A stretch of DNA of 35,454 nt from Planctomycetota bacterium (GCA_029259935.1 JAJDEH010000117.1:1-35454), one strand, 5' to 3'; shown: positions 17,112 through 26,049, counted from the first letter of the stretch. The notes: generated from the sequence alone by a model not told the origin. Program-made: numbers and translations.

Positions 17112-17993
17112 ATGCAACAAACCGACGAATGGACGATCGGGCGCCTGCTTACCTGGACGACGGACTATTTGAAGAAGCATCAAGCCGACTCGCCACGACT
17201 GGATGCCGAATTGCTGCTGGCCGAAGCACGACAGTGCGAGCGAATTCAGCTCTACACCGATTTTGATCAGGTTCCCGGTGAAGAAGCTCTCGCCAAGTTC
17301 CGCGAACTGGTCCGCGGACGGGCCAACGGGACTCCGGTCGCCTATTTGGTCGGACGCAAGGAGTTTTTCTCTCTCTCCTTCCAGGTCACGCCCGATGTCC
17401 TCATCCCGCGTCCCGAAACGGAAACACTCGTTGTCGAAATGCTTGATTTGGCCAAAGAGCGTCCAAACCATTCGCCGCCGTTCACCATCGCGGATGTTGG
17501 CACTGGCAGCGGAATCATCGCGATTTGTGCGGCCGTTCACTTGCCGAATTCCCAGGTCACGGCCATCGACGTTAGCGAATCGGCTTTAGAAGTGGCACGG
17601 GCGAACGCCAAGACTCACCAAGTCGACGGTCGTGTCGATTTCGTTCTAGGCGATCTGTTGGACCGCGTCAGCTCAAAGAACAATTTCGATATGATCGTCA
17701 GCAACCCGCCCTACATCGCCGAGTCGGAAGTCGCCCAGCTTAGCCGCGACGTGCGAGATTATGAACCACGTGGAGCGCTGGTCTCGGGCCCGGCAGGCAC
17801 GGAGATTATCGCTCGATTGATCGAGCAGGCAGCGAACCGATTAGTTCCCAGTGGTTGGCTGCTGATGGAAATTAGCCCGATGATCGAGCCTCAAACACGA
17901 GAGCTGTTGGCCGCTCACGAGTTCGATTCCATCTCCATCAAAAGCGACTTGGCGGGATTGCCGCGTGTTGCCATGGCTCAACGAACCCCCTGA
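17112..17993 (+). CDS. prmC: Release factor glutamine methyltransferase
   Basis: PrmC methylates the GGQ glutamine of RF1 and RF2 with S-adenosylmethionine, which improves termination. The 293-residue protein has the N-terminal helical domain (about 1-75), the strand PDVLIPRPETETLV, the SAM-binding motif DVGTGSG (128-134) and the catalytic NPPY (198-201) that holds the glutamine amide. It is directly downstream of prfA with an 18-base gap, the common bacterial arrangement, so co-transcription is very likely. The gene ends 22 bases before the stop of the convergent GGDEF-like gene. Confidence 0.97.
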   Translation: MQQTDEWTIGRLLTWTTDYLKKHQADSPRLDAELLLAEARQCERIQLYTDFDQVPGEEALAKFRELVRGRANGTPVAYLVGRKEFFSLSFQVTPDVLIPRPETETLVVEMLDLAKERPNHSPPFTIADVGTGSGIIAICAAVHLPNSQVTAIDVSESALEVARANAKTHQVDGRVDFVLGDLLDRVSSKNNFDMIVSNPPYIAESEVAQLSRDVRDYEPRGALVSGPAGTEIIARLIEQAANRLVPSGWLLMEISPMIEPQTRELLAAHEFDSISIKSDLAGLPRVAMAQRTP

Positions 17994-18015
17994 CGGCGCG
18001 TGGTCCGATGTCTTG

Positions 18016-19257
18016 TTAAGCGAGTGCCAGCTCTTGGATTCGCGTTTTGTTTCCGCCGTCGGATTGGACGGATTTAACGCTGTCGTAAAGCGAATCCAAC
18101 AATTCGACGCTCGACTCTTGGTCGGCAAGCGGCGCGATAAAGCCGCTCAGCGTGGCCACGAGTTCCTTTTCGTCGGGTATGAGGTGCGACGCTTCGACGT
18201 CCTTGCGAATCCCATCCACCAATTCGCGCGCGTCCGCTGGTTCGCAGTCGCTAAACACGGCAAGGAACGAGCTTCCCGTATATCTGGCAACCATCGTCAG
18301 CCGGGGCTCATCTCTCACCAAATCTCCCAAGCGAGTGGCCAGAGCCGCCAGCAGTTCGTTTCCCCGAGCCATTCCCCATCGCTCACTAATTTCATGAAGG
18401 TCGTCGACTCTGAGCAAAGCCGCGCAGCGGTGTGCCCCGTCGCTTGAAGTGGCTTTCAAACAAGATTGCAGCATCGACACGGCCGCGATTCGATTCGGTA
18501 ATTCGGAATCCGTGTCGACGGCATCCATTAGCTTTACGAGCGGTAGTCGCTCGGCCGCGCCGCTGATCGCGGCGACATACAGCTTGTCCCGTAAATCGTA
18601 ACCAAGCATTGCCAGTTTACAGATCTCGTTGATCAGTTCCTGGCCCGATTCGAATACGTTGCCTAGGTCAAGCTGGGTGAGCCGCTTCTTGGCGGCCGCG
18701 ATACCCTTCCGGTTATCCTCGACTAACTCGATCACCTGTTTCTGGAAAGTGGGATCTTCATCTTGATCCGCCGCGTGCGCGCCCAACATGCAACTCGTGT
18801 CCGCCAGCGTACTCAGCCAGGTCGTAAGCAATTCTTGAACCTCGCGGACCAGGCGGGTCGTGGCATCCGCCTCCAAGCTAAGCGAGAAATCTCGCGACTC
18901 GTCTTCGTGCTTCGTCAGTTCATTCATGAAACCCTGACGTTCACACAGCAGGAATTGTATCGCCGCTTCGGCGAGAAACTTGACGGGCATGCCCGACGAT
19001 TCCACCGCCGGTAGCCACTCTTCGGGAATCCAATCCGGAAACTCCCATTCCACCACCGGCTCTTCAATCACTTCTTCCTTGGGCGGCTCGCTTTCTTCCG
19101 ACTGCGCGGGCGTCTCCGCCTGGGCGGCTTGAGCGACAGCCGTCCCCTCGCGCCCACCTGCCGCGAATCTGGCGGGGAGAAGATCTTCCAGCCACATCCC
19201 GATGCCAAACCCGATCGCGAAGTTGATGACGGCGACGAAAAACACAAGAACGACCAC
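18016..19257 (-). CDS. Membrane protein with a degenerate GGDEF domain
   Basis: The 413-residue product begins at a GTG (19257) with one transmembrane helix (about 2-25, VLVFFVAVINFAIGFGIGMW). A Glu/Pro-rich linker (about 38-75) and a helical middle region follow, the latter perhaps coiled-coil (about 75-250). The C-terminal part (about 255-413) follows the diguanylate-cyclase fold, for example CAALLRVDDLHEISERWG and MARGNELLAALATRLGDLV. The signature GGDEF is replaced by TGSSF (327-331), so the metal-binding and catalytic acids are lost and cyclic di-GMP synthesis is not expected. It may act as a binding or scaffolding domain. The fold assignment rests on the pattern around the signature. 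It is convergent with prmC. Confidence 0.8.
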   Translation of the reverse strand: MVVLVFFVAVINFAIGFGIGMWLEDLLPARFAAGGREGTAVAQAAQAETPAQSEESEPPKEEVIEEPVVEWEFPDWIPEEWLPAVESSGMPVKFLAEAAIQFLLCERQGFMNELTKHEDESRDFSLSLEADATTRLVREVQELLTTWLSTLADTSCMLGAHAADQDEDPTFQKQVIELVEDNRKGIAAAKKRLTQLDLGNVFESGQELINEICKLAMLGYDLRDKLYVAAISGAAERLPLVKLMDAVDTDSELPNRIAAVSMLQSCLKATSSDGAHRCAALLRVDDLHEISERWGMARGNELLAALATRLGDLVRDEPRLTMVARYTGSSFLAVFSDCEPADARELVDGIRKDVEASHLIPDEKELVATLSGFIAPLADQESSVELLDSLYDSVKSVQSDGGNKTRIQELALA

Positions 19258-19572
19258 AGTCTACCTCGGCGACCGTTGAGGGTTAGTTGGGCGGTTGGTA
19301 CTTCTGCCGCCTCTCTACCAAGGATACGACGGCATTGAGTACAAGCGATGAACTGGGAAACGGATTGTGCTGGATGGGTATCGCCCGTGCTAACGATTAA
19401 ACCAATCTTGTGGACTGGCCCCATCCAATTGTGTCTTTTTGCGTTTCTCTTTCGCAACCTATGCTTGTGCAGAGAAACGACCACTGGTGGGGCATTGAAA
19501 GACGCCGCGACGTGGCTCGAAGTTTAAAAGTTGTTGTATTTAGCCAGCAAACTGCCACACGAATAATCAACC
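19258..19572 (+). other. Upstream region of the Flp-like pilin gene
   Basis: About 315 bases separating the divergent GGDEF-like and pilin genes, so promoters for both should lie here. I find no clear sigma70 or sigma54 box pair and no strong hairpin, and the pilin ATG lacks a Shine-Dalgarno. Confidence 0.4.
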
Positions 19573-19776
19573 ATGATTCAACGCATTTGGCGATTCCTTC
19601 GCGATCAGGACGGTCCCACGACCGTGGAATATTCGGTGATGCTCATGCTCATCGTCTTAGGTTGCGTGGTTGGCAGCCGGCTCATTGGCGCCACTTCGAA
19701 CTCGGCGTTTCAAGAAACGGCGGAGGGGATCAACGACGTTGTGGGGGACGACCCCTTAATAAAAAAAACGAACTGA
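19573..19776 (+). CDS. Flp-type pilin precursor
   Basis: A 67-residue protein of the Flp/Fap class IVb pilin type: a short positively charged leader, MIQRIWRFLRDQDG, then the conserved PTTVEYSVMLMLIVLG hydrophobic helix. The prepilin peptidase site is Gly14-Pro15, and the expected Glu at +5 of the mature protein is Glu19, followed by Tyr20, as in Flp pilins. The rest is a short polar tail ending in a Lys pair. No tad/cpa assembly gene (ATPase, TadV peptidase, secretin) is within the window, so it is an orphan here and depends on a locus elsewhere. It is followed by an unrelated membrane protein gene on the same strand. Confidence 0.85.
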   Translation: MIQRIWRFLRDQDGPTTVEYSVMLMLIVLGCVVGSRLIGATSNSAFQETAEGINDVVGDDPLIKKTN

Positions 19777-19930
19777 TAGACCGCCTCCTTGGTGGGAATA
19801 TATTGCTGGGGTCCATGTTGCGTGAGCAGCCGTCGGGCGAGGCATTACTTTCGTGACTCGCTAACCCTTCGGCCAACTCAACAACTTGCACCGACAAACT
19901 AGATTGGGCATTAATTTAAGAGGCAGAACC

Positions 19931-20368
19931 GTGTCCCGAGTAAAACGAAAAACTCTCCTCGTCGACCCGCGCGTGCAGGGCGCTCTTCTGGCAAGAATCG
20001 TCACCTACTGGATCGCCTGTGTCCTGTTCATCACACTTCCCCACGTCATTGCCATTGCCTTTGTGAATCAAGAAATCACCTTGGCCGATCAAGCGCGCTT
20101 GATTTGGCATGACTGCCGACCGATTCTAGTCGCCACGCTGCTGGTCTTGCCCATGGCGATTTACGACCTGCTGAAGCTCACACAACGATTTACCGGACCG
20201 GTCTATCGTCTACAAAACCAACTGAATCGTTTGGCCCAAGGTGAACAGATAGACCCGCTCAGTTTTCGCGACGGCGACTTCTGGAAAGAACTGGCCGAAC
20301 CGATGAACAAGATTGCGGAACGCCTGGAAACGCAAACGGCGTCGAGCGTGCGGCAGCCATCGGCATGA
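19931..20368 (+). CDS. Two-helix inner-membrane protein with a HAMP-like domain
   Basis: The frame reaches back to a TTG at 19886, but a GTG at 19931, preceded by AGAGG, is the better start and gives 145 residues. A basic N-terminus (MSRVKRKTLLVDPRVQ) leads into helix 1 (about 20-45), a short loop and helix 2 (about 63-83). A segment with HAMP character follows (about 84-135: GPVYRLQNQLNRLAQGEQ, then FWKELAEPMNKIAERLE). HAMP domains relay signals from membrane sensors, but no kinase, cyclase or methyl-accepting domain is attached, so it may pair with another protein. It ends 13 bases before the stop of convergent btaB. A relation to the upstream pilin is suggested only by position. Confidence 0.7.
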   Translation: MSRVKRKTLLVDPRVQGALLARIVTYWIACVLFITLPHVIAIAFVNQEITLADQARLIWHDCRPILVATLLVLPMAIYDLLKLTQRFTGPVYRLQNQLNRLAQGEQIDPLSFRDGDFWKELAEPMNKIAERLETQTASSVRQPSA

Positions 20369-20381
20369 CCCGCGGGCCGCG

Positions 20382-21119
20382 TCAAGATTCTAGCGGCTTC
20401 CGCCCCACGAAAGTGTAATAGGGCATCCGCAACAGCGGAATGTAAGGAATCTTGCAGCGGCTCTCCTGAAAATGGACGGGCTCGAAATGCCGGTGCAGGA
20501 AGGGAACGTGGTCGGCCGACGGAAAAACGTTGTCGTTGGCGAACCAGACGGGCCAAAAAGATCGAGTGAACCAGCGGTGGCGTTTCAGGCCGTCGCTGGG
20601 ATACTTTCGAGATACGTAGAAGTCCACCACGCCGATCAACCCGCCGGGGCGCAACATCTCTAGGGCGTTCTCAATCGCGGCGAACCAATCTGGAATCATC
20701 GTCAGCGAGTAGGAAAAGGTGACGACGTCGACCGGCGGACCGGACGGCTTGAACCGAGTGGCATCGGCTTCCACCGCTTCGGCGTTCTCCCAGCCATGGT
20801 GCCGCATGCGTTCGTCGGCCACCTTCAGCAACGAGGGGGATAGATCGACGACGTAGATCTTCTTGAGCCCCTCAATTCGGTCGCCAAGGTATTCCAAATT
20901 CGATCCCGTTCCGCCCCCCATATCGACCCAAACGGTATCTTTTTGGTCGTCGATCGATTGGTACAGTTCTTCACGTCCCTTGAGCAGCCGCTTGCGAAAG
21001 TCGTCGTAGCCTTCGGCCTGCCCCCCGTAAAAGCTCTCCATCCGCGCGGCATGGCTGGCTCCCCGTACCGGCTTTAGGGCAAAGTGGTAGAGGATCTTCA
21101 GATCGGAGAACACACCCAT
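20382..21119 (-). CDS. btaB: BtaB-like SAM methyltransferase of betaine lipid synthesis
   Basis: Probable N-methyltransferase converting diacylglyceryl-homoserine to diacylglyceryl-N,N,N-trimethylhomoserine (DGTS), a phosphorus-free membrane lipid. The open frame reaches to 21326 but overlaps btaA there; the ATG at 21119 gives 245 residues of normal length. The SAM-binding motif I is VWVDMGGGTGSN (Asp66 to Asn74), followed by the acidic strand end YVVDLSPSLL and the segment VVTFSYSLTMIPDWFAAIEN. Alone it could be called a generic class I methyltransferase; the neighbour 70 bases upstream on the same strand, btaA, makes the BtaB role likely. The motif GVVDFYVSRKYP matches this methyltransferase type. 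Confident of enzyme class, fairly confident of role. Confidence 0.87.
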   Translation of the reverse strand: MGVFSDLKILYHFALKPVRGASHAARMESFYGGQAEGYDDFRKRLLKGREELYQSIDDQKDTVWVDMGGGTGSNLEYLGDRIEGLKKIYVVDLSPSLLKVADERMRHHGWENAEAVEADATRFKPSGPPVDVVTFSYSLTMIPDWFAAIENALEMLRPGGLIGVVDFYVSRKYPSDGLKRHRWFTRSFWPVWFANDNVFPSADHVPFLHRHFEPVHFQESRCKIPYIPLLRMPYYTFVGRKPLES

Positions 21120-21189
21120 GAGTACAAACCAAACGAAAAGGGCACGGAAGCAGGACCGGTCGATGGTCCGCGATCGGGAACGTCCTCGA

Positions 21190-22380
21190 TCAAGCCGCCA
21201 AGTCGGCGATGTAAAAGCTGCCGTAGGTATGCACGCGATCTTGCACGTGAAGTTCCTCGGCCAGATCTTTGTGATAACTAAGCAACTCGCCCAACTCGCG
21301 TGGCTGGCCGTCGCGCTGCACCTCAATTTGATCCACGAAGTCGGTACGCAGTCCGCCGCTGCGCCAGATCAAACGAGCGTTGGGGGTCGCCCGGTCCACG
21401 ATGGCTTGCCATTCGCTTTCCAGCAGCGGGAAAAACTTATCGGACAACCAATCCATGTGGTCGAGCAAGACATATCGCGAAATGGACACGTCGTTCTTGT
21501 CGAGGAAGCCCTGGACCGAATCAGTCGCGATGCTAATTTTGTCGGCCAGTCCGCCTCGCAACTTTTCAAAATTGTCCGGCTTTAAGTATTCCGGACAGCA
21601 TTCGGCCGAATACTCGCCGGTGATGTAGACTCGCCAAAAATAATTGTCCTGCAAGGGGATCTCGGTGAAGACCGCCTTAACGCAGTCCTGCACGAACGAC
21701 AGGATTCCGCCTTCGTATTGATTTTCGATCTGTTGCCTTTGGGCCTTGGGGACTCCCACCATCGACAAGGTCGAATCGCGTTTCATCGCGAAGCGAAGGG
21801 TTCGCGACCAGAGGCGATCACGAACTTGGTCGTCGTAAATGAGTTTCTGCTCGTCGACGGTCTTGGCCGCCAAGATGGCATCGACAACGGGCCGCATTTT
21901 TAGAAAGCGATCGATGTAAGCATTCATCAAACGCGCGAAGTAACCCGATGTGCCGCGAAAATAGAAGGATCGATGACGGTTATCGAAAAAGCCAATCTTG
22001 CGATCCCAATAGCCTCGCGACCAATTGCCGAGCGAGCTACGAAGCTTCTCTCGGTAAATCTCCGCGACCCCCGGCAAACGGCCCTTGCCGAACATCTGAA
22101 AGAAGTCTTCGTAATCGAGATTCCTGATGGCGGCAATCTTCAATTCCAACAGCGCGTTTTGCCGCGGGTTCATGTCAACCGCATAGATATGATTGGGTTC
22201 GACCAACGCATAATCCAAGGCGTTGCATCCCGCGGACGTGATTACCAGGATGTTGTCGCGAGGGCTCAGTTCGAGGGCCACGCGGTCCAAACGCGGATCC
22301 TCCCAACAAGTGTTGTAAACCAAGTTATTGCGATGAACGGCGTTGAAAACCCGGCCACTAATCCAATTGAAAAACGCCAT
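21190..22380 (-). CDS. btaA: BtaA: SAM:diacylglycerol 3-amino-3-carboxypropyltransferase
   Basis: BtaA moves the aminocarboxypropyl group of S-adenosylmethionine onto diacylglycerol, giving diacylglyceryl-homoserine, the first step to the betaine lipid DGTS. The 396-residue product has the DUF3419 layout. Near the N-terminus is [18 protein letters not shown], then the SAM-site strand [16 protein letters not shown] and [17 protein letters not shown]. The C-terminal half holds [11 protein letters not shown] and LIWRSGG. All these are family features. It precedes btaB by 70 bases in one transcription unit. In Rhodobacter and Sinorhizobium the pathway replaces phospholipids under phosphate limitation; I find no two-half Pho box upstream here, so that control is not shown. 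Confidence 0.95.
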   Translation of the reverse strand: MAFFNWISGRVFNAVHRNNLVYNTCWEDPRLDRVALELSPRDNILVITSAGCNALDYALVEPNHIYAVDMNPRQNALLELKIAAIRNLDYEDFFQMFGKGRLPGVAEIYREKLRSSLGNWSRGYWDRKIGFFDNRHRSFYFRGTSGYFARLMNAYIDRFLKMRPVVDAILAAKTVDEQKLIYDDQVRDRLWSRTLRFAMKRDSTLSMVGVPKAQRQQIENQYEGGILSFVQDCVKAVFTEIPLQDNYFWRVYITGEYSAECCPEYLKPDNFEKLRGGLADKISIATDSVQGFLDKNDVSISRYVLLDHMDWLSDKFFPLLESEWQAIVDRATPNARLIWRSGGLRTDFVDQIEVQRDGQPRELGELLSYHKDLAEELHVQDRVHTYGSFYIADLAA

Positions 22381-22662
22381 GATGAATTCTTTTTCGGCCC
22401 TGAATAACTAGACGACATTACCGTCCTGATAGCTGCTCGTCACGGATAAAATGTCGCCCGTTGGGTCCGTTGGGGTACGACAGCGATGGGTTGTCTAAAT
22501 TGTTTGCGATCTTGCTGCAATTGATCGAAAGTGATGGATGGCGCGCGCCAGAAGGTTGAATTTTACCCCAGCAGCGATGGGTCGCAAGGCTGCACGACGC
22601 ACCGCGTCGGAGAAGAGCCGCGTGGCCCTCAAGTTGCAGCGATTAGCGAAGCTGTGCTGGCG

Positions 22663-23835
22663 CTACTCCCATTCGCCAAGCGTCACCTTTTTGGTGAACG
22701 TCTCGCCGCCGCGAAGAATCTCCAGGGAAACCGTGTCGCCTGGCCGATTCACCGCAATCAGCGTTGTCAGCGAATCGAAATCCTTGGCTAGTTTTCCATC
22801 GTATTTGACGATGACGTCGCCCACCCGCAGTCCGGCTCGGCTGGCCGAACTTGTTGAGTGCACGATCGTTATTTCACAGCCCTCGGGATGCGTGTCGCAA
22901 CCAACTCCCAAGAAGGCACCCGCGCGATAATCGATCTTCGATTCGGCGAGGGCCACTTGCAATCGATCCGCGCCTTCCTGCGTAATATTCGTGCCATACA
23001 ATTTGACCAGCGCCGCCCGTTTATGGACCTGCAAATGCTCAATCGAGGCGTTGCTGATCGGGCAGTACATGATCGAGATTTGGCGCAGGCTCGCGAGCGC
23101 GGCGACATCCTTGATTCCCTGGTCGGTGATCTTGGCCCGCTTGACGACCAGGTATTCCAAGTTTTTCATCTGCCCAACATGTCGCAGATATTCGTCGGTG
23201 ACTTTTTCTCCCTTGAGTTCGATGTGCGTGATATCCCGCAGCCACTTCAATCGATCCAGGTCCTTGGCTTCGCCTTTCCAGTTGTCGCCAATCCAGATCG
23301 AAGGAACGCCGGTAAACACGGCGATGCCGGCTTGAATGCTGTTCATATTGAAATTCGCGCCCAGCCTTTGCAGTTCTTGGGAAGCGCGTGCCTCCCGCAT
23401 GTCGTCCAAGTTCGCAATCGCCGCCGACGCGCGGCGAGAAAGCTGGGACTTCGGGCGCAGCGCCAGCGTCTTCAGCGCCGCGACGGCCGTCGCTTCCGTT
23501 TCGTCATCGCTTGATAGAGCCAACTCACGGAGAACATGAATTCCCCGCGATACGACTTCCAGGCTACTGCCCGGCAACGCATTGACGATCGGCTCGACAG
23601 CCGGCCGGCCGGCCTTCATGAGATTTTGCGTCGCGGATTCCCGCAGCACGAACTTGTCGGCATTCAGTTCCGAAAGCCAAATTTCGATTTGCTTGGCGGT
23701 TGTTTGCGTCTTGGAAGCATCCGCCGCCGGTGGCTGCGCCCGCGAGACCGTTGCCAACCCCGCTGAGCAAATCCAGCCGGCAATCAACACTCGGGCCATT
23801 CGATTTCGGCACATACAAGTACGCTCCCAAGCCAA
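22663..23835 (-). CDS. Secreted HEAT/leucine-rich repeat protein with a C-terminal PDZ domain
   Basis: A 390-residue exported protein; an ATG at 23814 would drop seven residues and leave a neat signal peptide (MCRNRMARVLIAGWICSAGL, ending SRAQP). Residues about 45-160 are helical repeats of HEAT type (e.g. ATQNLMKAGRPAVEPIVNAL), about 180-300 are leucine-rich repeats (ITHIELKGEKVTDEYLRHV, LEYLVVKRAKITDQGIKDV, LRQISIMYCPISNASIEHL), and about 305-390 a PDZ domain (SRAGLRVGDVIVKYDG). No protease domain is present. It therefore looks like a periplasmic binding scaffold. The combination of all three modules is unusual, though each is common in planctomycetes. It lies about 280 bases upstream of btaA on the same strand; that spacer shows no clear feature, and the two need not share a job. 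Confidence 0.88.
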   Translation of the reverse strand: MAWERTCMCRNRMARVLIAGWICSAGLATVSRAQPPAADASKTQTTAKQIEIWLSELNADKFVLRESATQNLMKAGRPAVEPIVNALPGSSLEVVSRGIHVLRELALSSDDETEATAVAALKTLALRPKSQLSRRASAAIANLDDMREARASQELQRLGANFNMNSIQAGIAVFTGVPSIWIGDNWKGEAKDLDRLKWLRDITHIELKGEKVTDEYLRHVGQMKNLEYLVVKRAKITDQGIKDVAALASLRQISIMYCPISNASIEHLQVHKRAALVKLYGTNITQEGADRLQVALAESKIDYRAGAFLGVGCDTHPEGCEITIVHSTSSASRAGLRVGDVIVKYDGKLAKDFDSLTTLIAVNRPGDTVSLEILRGGETFTKKVTLGEWE

Positions 23836-24137
23836 CTGAAGGAGAAGGTCATCGAGGAAATTATCCGGGCAGTCCGTGACCTTCCATTGTCCTCATTTAA
23901 TTGATCAAATTCTAGATGGATTCGCGACCAAAAACTGTCGGGCAGGCGGATTTAACCATGGAAACCGCCACTTCAACGGCACGGAAGATTCGTTTTCGCT
24001 CGGCCGCTTATCGATTCGTCTGACCACATGGAGGCTACGCGGATTCTTTTAAGGGGTTCCCTTTGGCCGGATTCTTGCCCTGGGGCCGTTTTCCCCAACA
24101 GAATGGCTCGATTGAGCCCAACTTGGCCTGGTCGGAT
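23836..24137. other. Intergenic stretch without a recognised feature
   Basis: About 300 bases between the thioredoxin-fold gene and the HEAT/LRR/PDZ gene, both on the minus strand. It should hold the promoter of the latter and the transcript end of the former. I see no frame, convincing box pair or strong hairpin. Confidence 0.4.
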
Positions 24138-24566
24138 TCAAGGCGCCTGGGTGTTGGGTTCCAGCGGACCAAATGATTCATTCATTAGTTCGAGCAACTC
24201 ATCAACGGTTTTCGAGTTGCCGTTAAGGACGTATCGGACAAGGTGACCAGAACGCATCCATAGGATGGAACCGGCACCGCTATACATCAGCACGCCTACG
24301 TCAGCAACCTTTTGCGACGACAGCCAATCGCCTGCGGCGTCCCAGATTTCACCGGCTTGCTCGGACAGGTCGATTTGCGATAAATCAACGCTCGCATCGG
24401 GATGTTCGCGATTCCAACGGGCGATCATCTGTTCCGCGCTGTCGGCGGAGCGGCGAGCATGGATGGCCCAGTCGACCCAGAGAACAACGACCGCGCGTGG
24501 TTGACTGAGGAGAGCATCAAGTTGCGCGGTGTCTTGAATCTTGTGCATTGTGACGTCACCAGTCAT
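24138..24566 (-). CDS. Thioredoxin-fold protein lacking the CxxC motif
   Basis: The 142-residue product (137 if the ATG at 24548 is used) matches the thioredoxin pattern: strand AVVVLWVDWA, then helix, FxxxD-like segment VDLSQIDLS, a central ADVGVLMYSGAGSILWMRSG resembling the cis-Pro region, and a C-terminal helix KTVDELLELMNESF. At the place of the redox CxxC the sequence is AIHARRS, and the whole protein has no cysteine there, so disulfide chemistry is excluded. It has no signal peptide and is presumably cytoplasmic. It lies 25 bases after the MFS transporter gene on the same strand, so they are likely one operon. Role unknown; the fold is inferred. Confidence 0.7.
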   Translation of the reverse strand: MTGDVTMHKIQDTAQLDALLSQPRAVVVLWVDWAIHARRSADSAEQMIARWNREHPDASVDLSQIDLSEQAGEIWDAAGDWLSSQKVADVGVLMYSGAGSILWMRSGHLVRYVLNGNSKTVDELLELMNESFGPLEPNTQAP

Positions 24567-24591
24567 GGGTTTCGGCTGTCGTTGACGCTAC

Positions 24592-26049
24592 TCAGGCGTC
24601 TTTCTTCCCGAGTTGTTTGGCCGGTGGCCGCTTGCCCCAAAACAACAGCAGCACAAAGAACGCGATCAACGGACCGAGCCCGACGACCGCGAACAAATAG
24701 GGACGGATTGTCGGTTGCTGGTCTACCAATCTCCCGACGAGCGGATGAATCCAATACAAAATGGCCCAGGTCGTGAATCCGAGCGAGCCGCCCACGATCC
24801 CCTGATTCTTGGCTGAAATCTCCTGGTTCAGTGAATAGTAGATGGGAAACAGCCCCAAGGATCCGAATGCCACGACCAGCAACAGACCCAGCAACAGCGG
24901 GCCTCGCGGCGCGAACGCAGCCGGAATCGACATCGTTGACAGTAGGCCGAAAACGAGGAACACGGCCAAACGGGCTCGATGTACATTCCATCCTCGACGC
25001 GGCAACACCGCGGCCAGCCAGCCGGCCGTTAAACTGCCAAAGAAGGTTGCTAGAAAGTACAGCGACGTGAAATACTGGACAAACTCGTGACTGTACTTGT
25101 GATCTCCTTCCAACGTGTCAGGCAGCCAGACGCGAATGTAGTGCCACAACGTGTTGATCATCACCACCACTGCCAGCAAGACCCACCAACGGCGATTCCA
25201 AAACAAAACGCGGGAGATGTGCGCCAAGTAGTTAACCGTGGCTGCGCCGAATGAGGGCTCTTCGATGAGCCGCCGATAGGGAATTTCTTCAAAGGTCTGC
25301 TCCTTCCCGGCTCCCTGATGATGCTCGTCCGTTTGAATGACAGGGCGGCGCACATCGGACTCCCGCACGGTCCACAACCACCAGAAGACCCAAGGAATTC
25401 CCAGCCCGCCGACAATAAAGAACGCCAGTCGCCACTGGCCCGGATCCCATGCGTACAAGCCAACTACCAGCAACGGAGTCGCCACGGCCCCCAGCGACGC
25501 GCCGCTTTGCAGGATGCTGTTGCCCCACGTCCGCTGCGCGGGAGAAAATGTCCGCTGAGTTGTGCGCAGCGCGCACGGCCAGTGCCCCGCTTCAAACAGG
25601 CCCAAAACAAATCGAGTGTATGCTAATTCGTCGAGCGACGACGCCATGCCGGACCAGAAACCCGCTAGCGACCAAAGGATCAGTACCGCGGGATACAGCA
25701 ATCGCACACTCACCCGGTCGGCAAGAAATCCGAACAACAGTGCGCCACAAGCAAAGCCCAGGCCAAAATTACCGGCGACTTGGCCATACCCTTCCTTGTC
25801 GGTTTCAAACTCATGTTGAACGGCGGCCGAGTTCTGCGTGAAGGCAAACCGATTGGCATAGTTCAAGAACGTAGCCATCAACAAGATGAAACAAACCATC
25901 CACCTCCAAGAGGTAGTCCGTTCGTCGCCGAGCGAGGATGGTTCTTTCAAGAAGTTCACTTCAGAGGGCGGCTGAGTACTAGGTGCGGGTTGTAGGGCAA
26001 CCGGGCGGCGTGAGTAATCCGAGGACCATGATAGCTCGACGCATGCCAC
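24592..26049 (-). CDS. MFS transporter, anion:cation symporter (hexuronate-like) family
   Basis: A 485-residue major facilitator with about 12 transmembrane helices. Helix 1 (about 48-70, WMVCFILLMATFLNYANRF) has the NYxxR signature of the ACS family; the loop between helices 2 and 3 is GFLADRVSVR, and helices 4-5 contain YTRFVLGLFEAGHWPCALRT and NSILQSGASLGAVATPLL, as in ExuT-type hexuronate permeases. The substrate is likely an organic anion such as a sugar acid, but it cannot be fixed from sequence. The start is uncertain: GTG at 26049 gives a 47-residue polar N-terminus, and a GTG at 25959 would shorten it by 30. A thioredoxin-fold gene follows in the same operon. No catabolic genes adjoin. 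Confidence 0.9.
   Translation of the reverse strand: MACVELSWSSDYSRRPVALQPAPSTQPPSEVNFLKEPSSLGDERTTSWRWMVCFILLMATFLNYANRFAFTQNSAAVQHEFETDKEGYGQVAGNFGLGFACGALLFGFLADRVSVRLLYPAVLILWSLAGFWSGMASSLDELAYTRFVLGLFEAGHWPCALRTTQRTFSPAQRTWGNSILQSGASLGAVATPLLVVGLYAWDPGQWRLAFFIVGGLGIPWVFWWLWTVRESDVRRPVIQTDEHHQGAGKEQTFEEIPYRRLIEEPSFGAATVNYLAHISRVLFWNRRWWVLLAVVVMINTLWHYIRVWLPDTLEGDHKYSHEFVQYFTSLYFLATFFGSLTAGWLAAVLPRRGWNVHRARLAVFLVFGLLSTMSIPAAFAPRGPLLLGLLLVVAFGSLGLFPIYYSLNQEISAKNQGIVGGSLGFTTWAILYWIHPLVGRLVDQQPTIRPYLFAVVGLGPLIAFFVLLLFWGKRPPAKQLGKKDA

Noticed and set aside
20382..21326. Extended start of btaB at 21326
   Set aside because: The extra 69 residues overlap btaA and look unlike the family; the ATG at 21119 gives the normal N-terminus.
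22381..22540. Pho box upstream of btaA
   Set aside because: Only one half-site-like word (CTGTCGT) was seen, without the second half at the required spacing.
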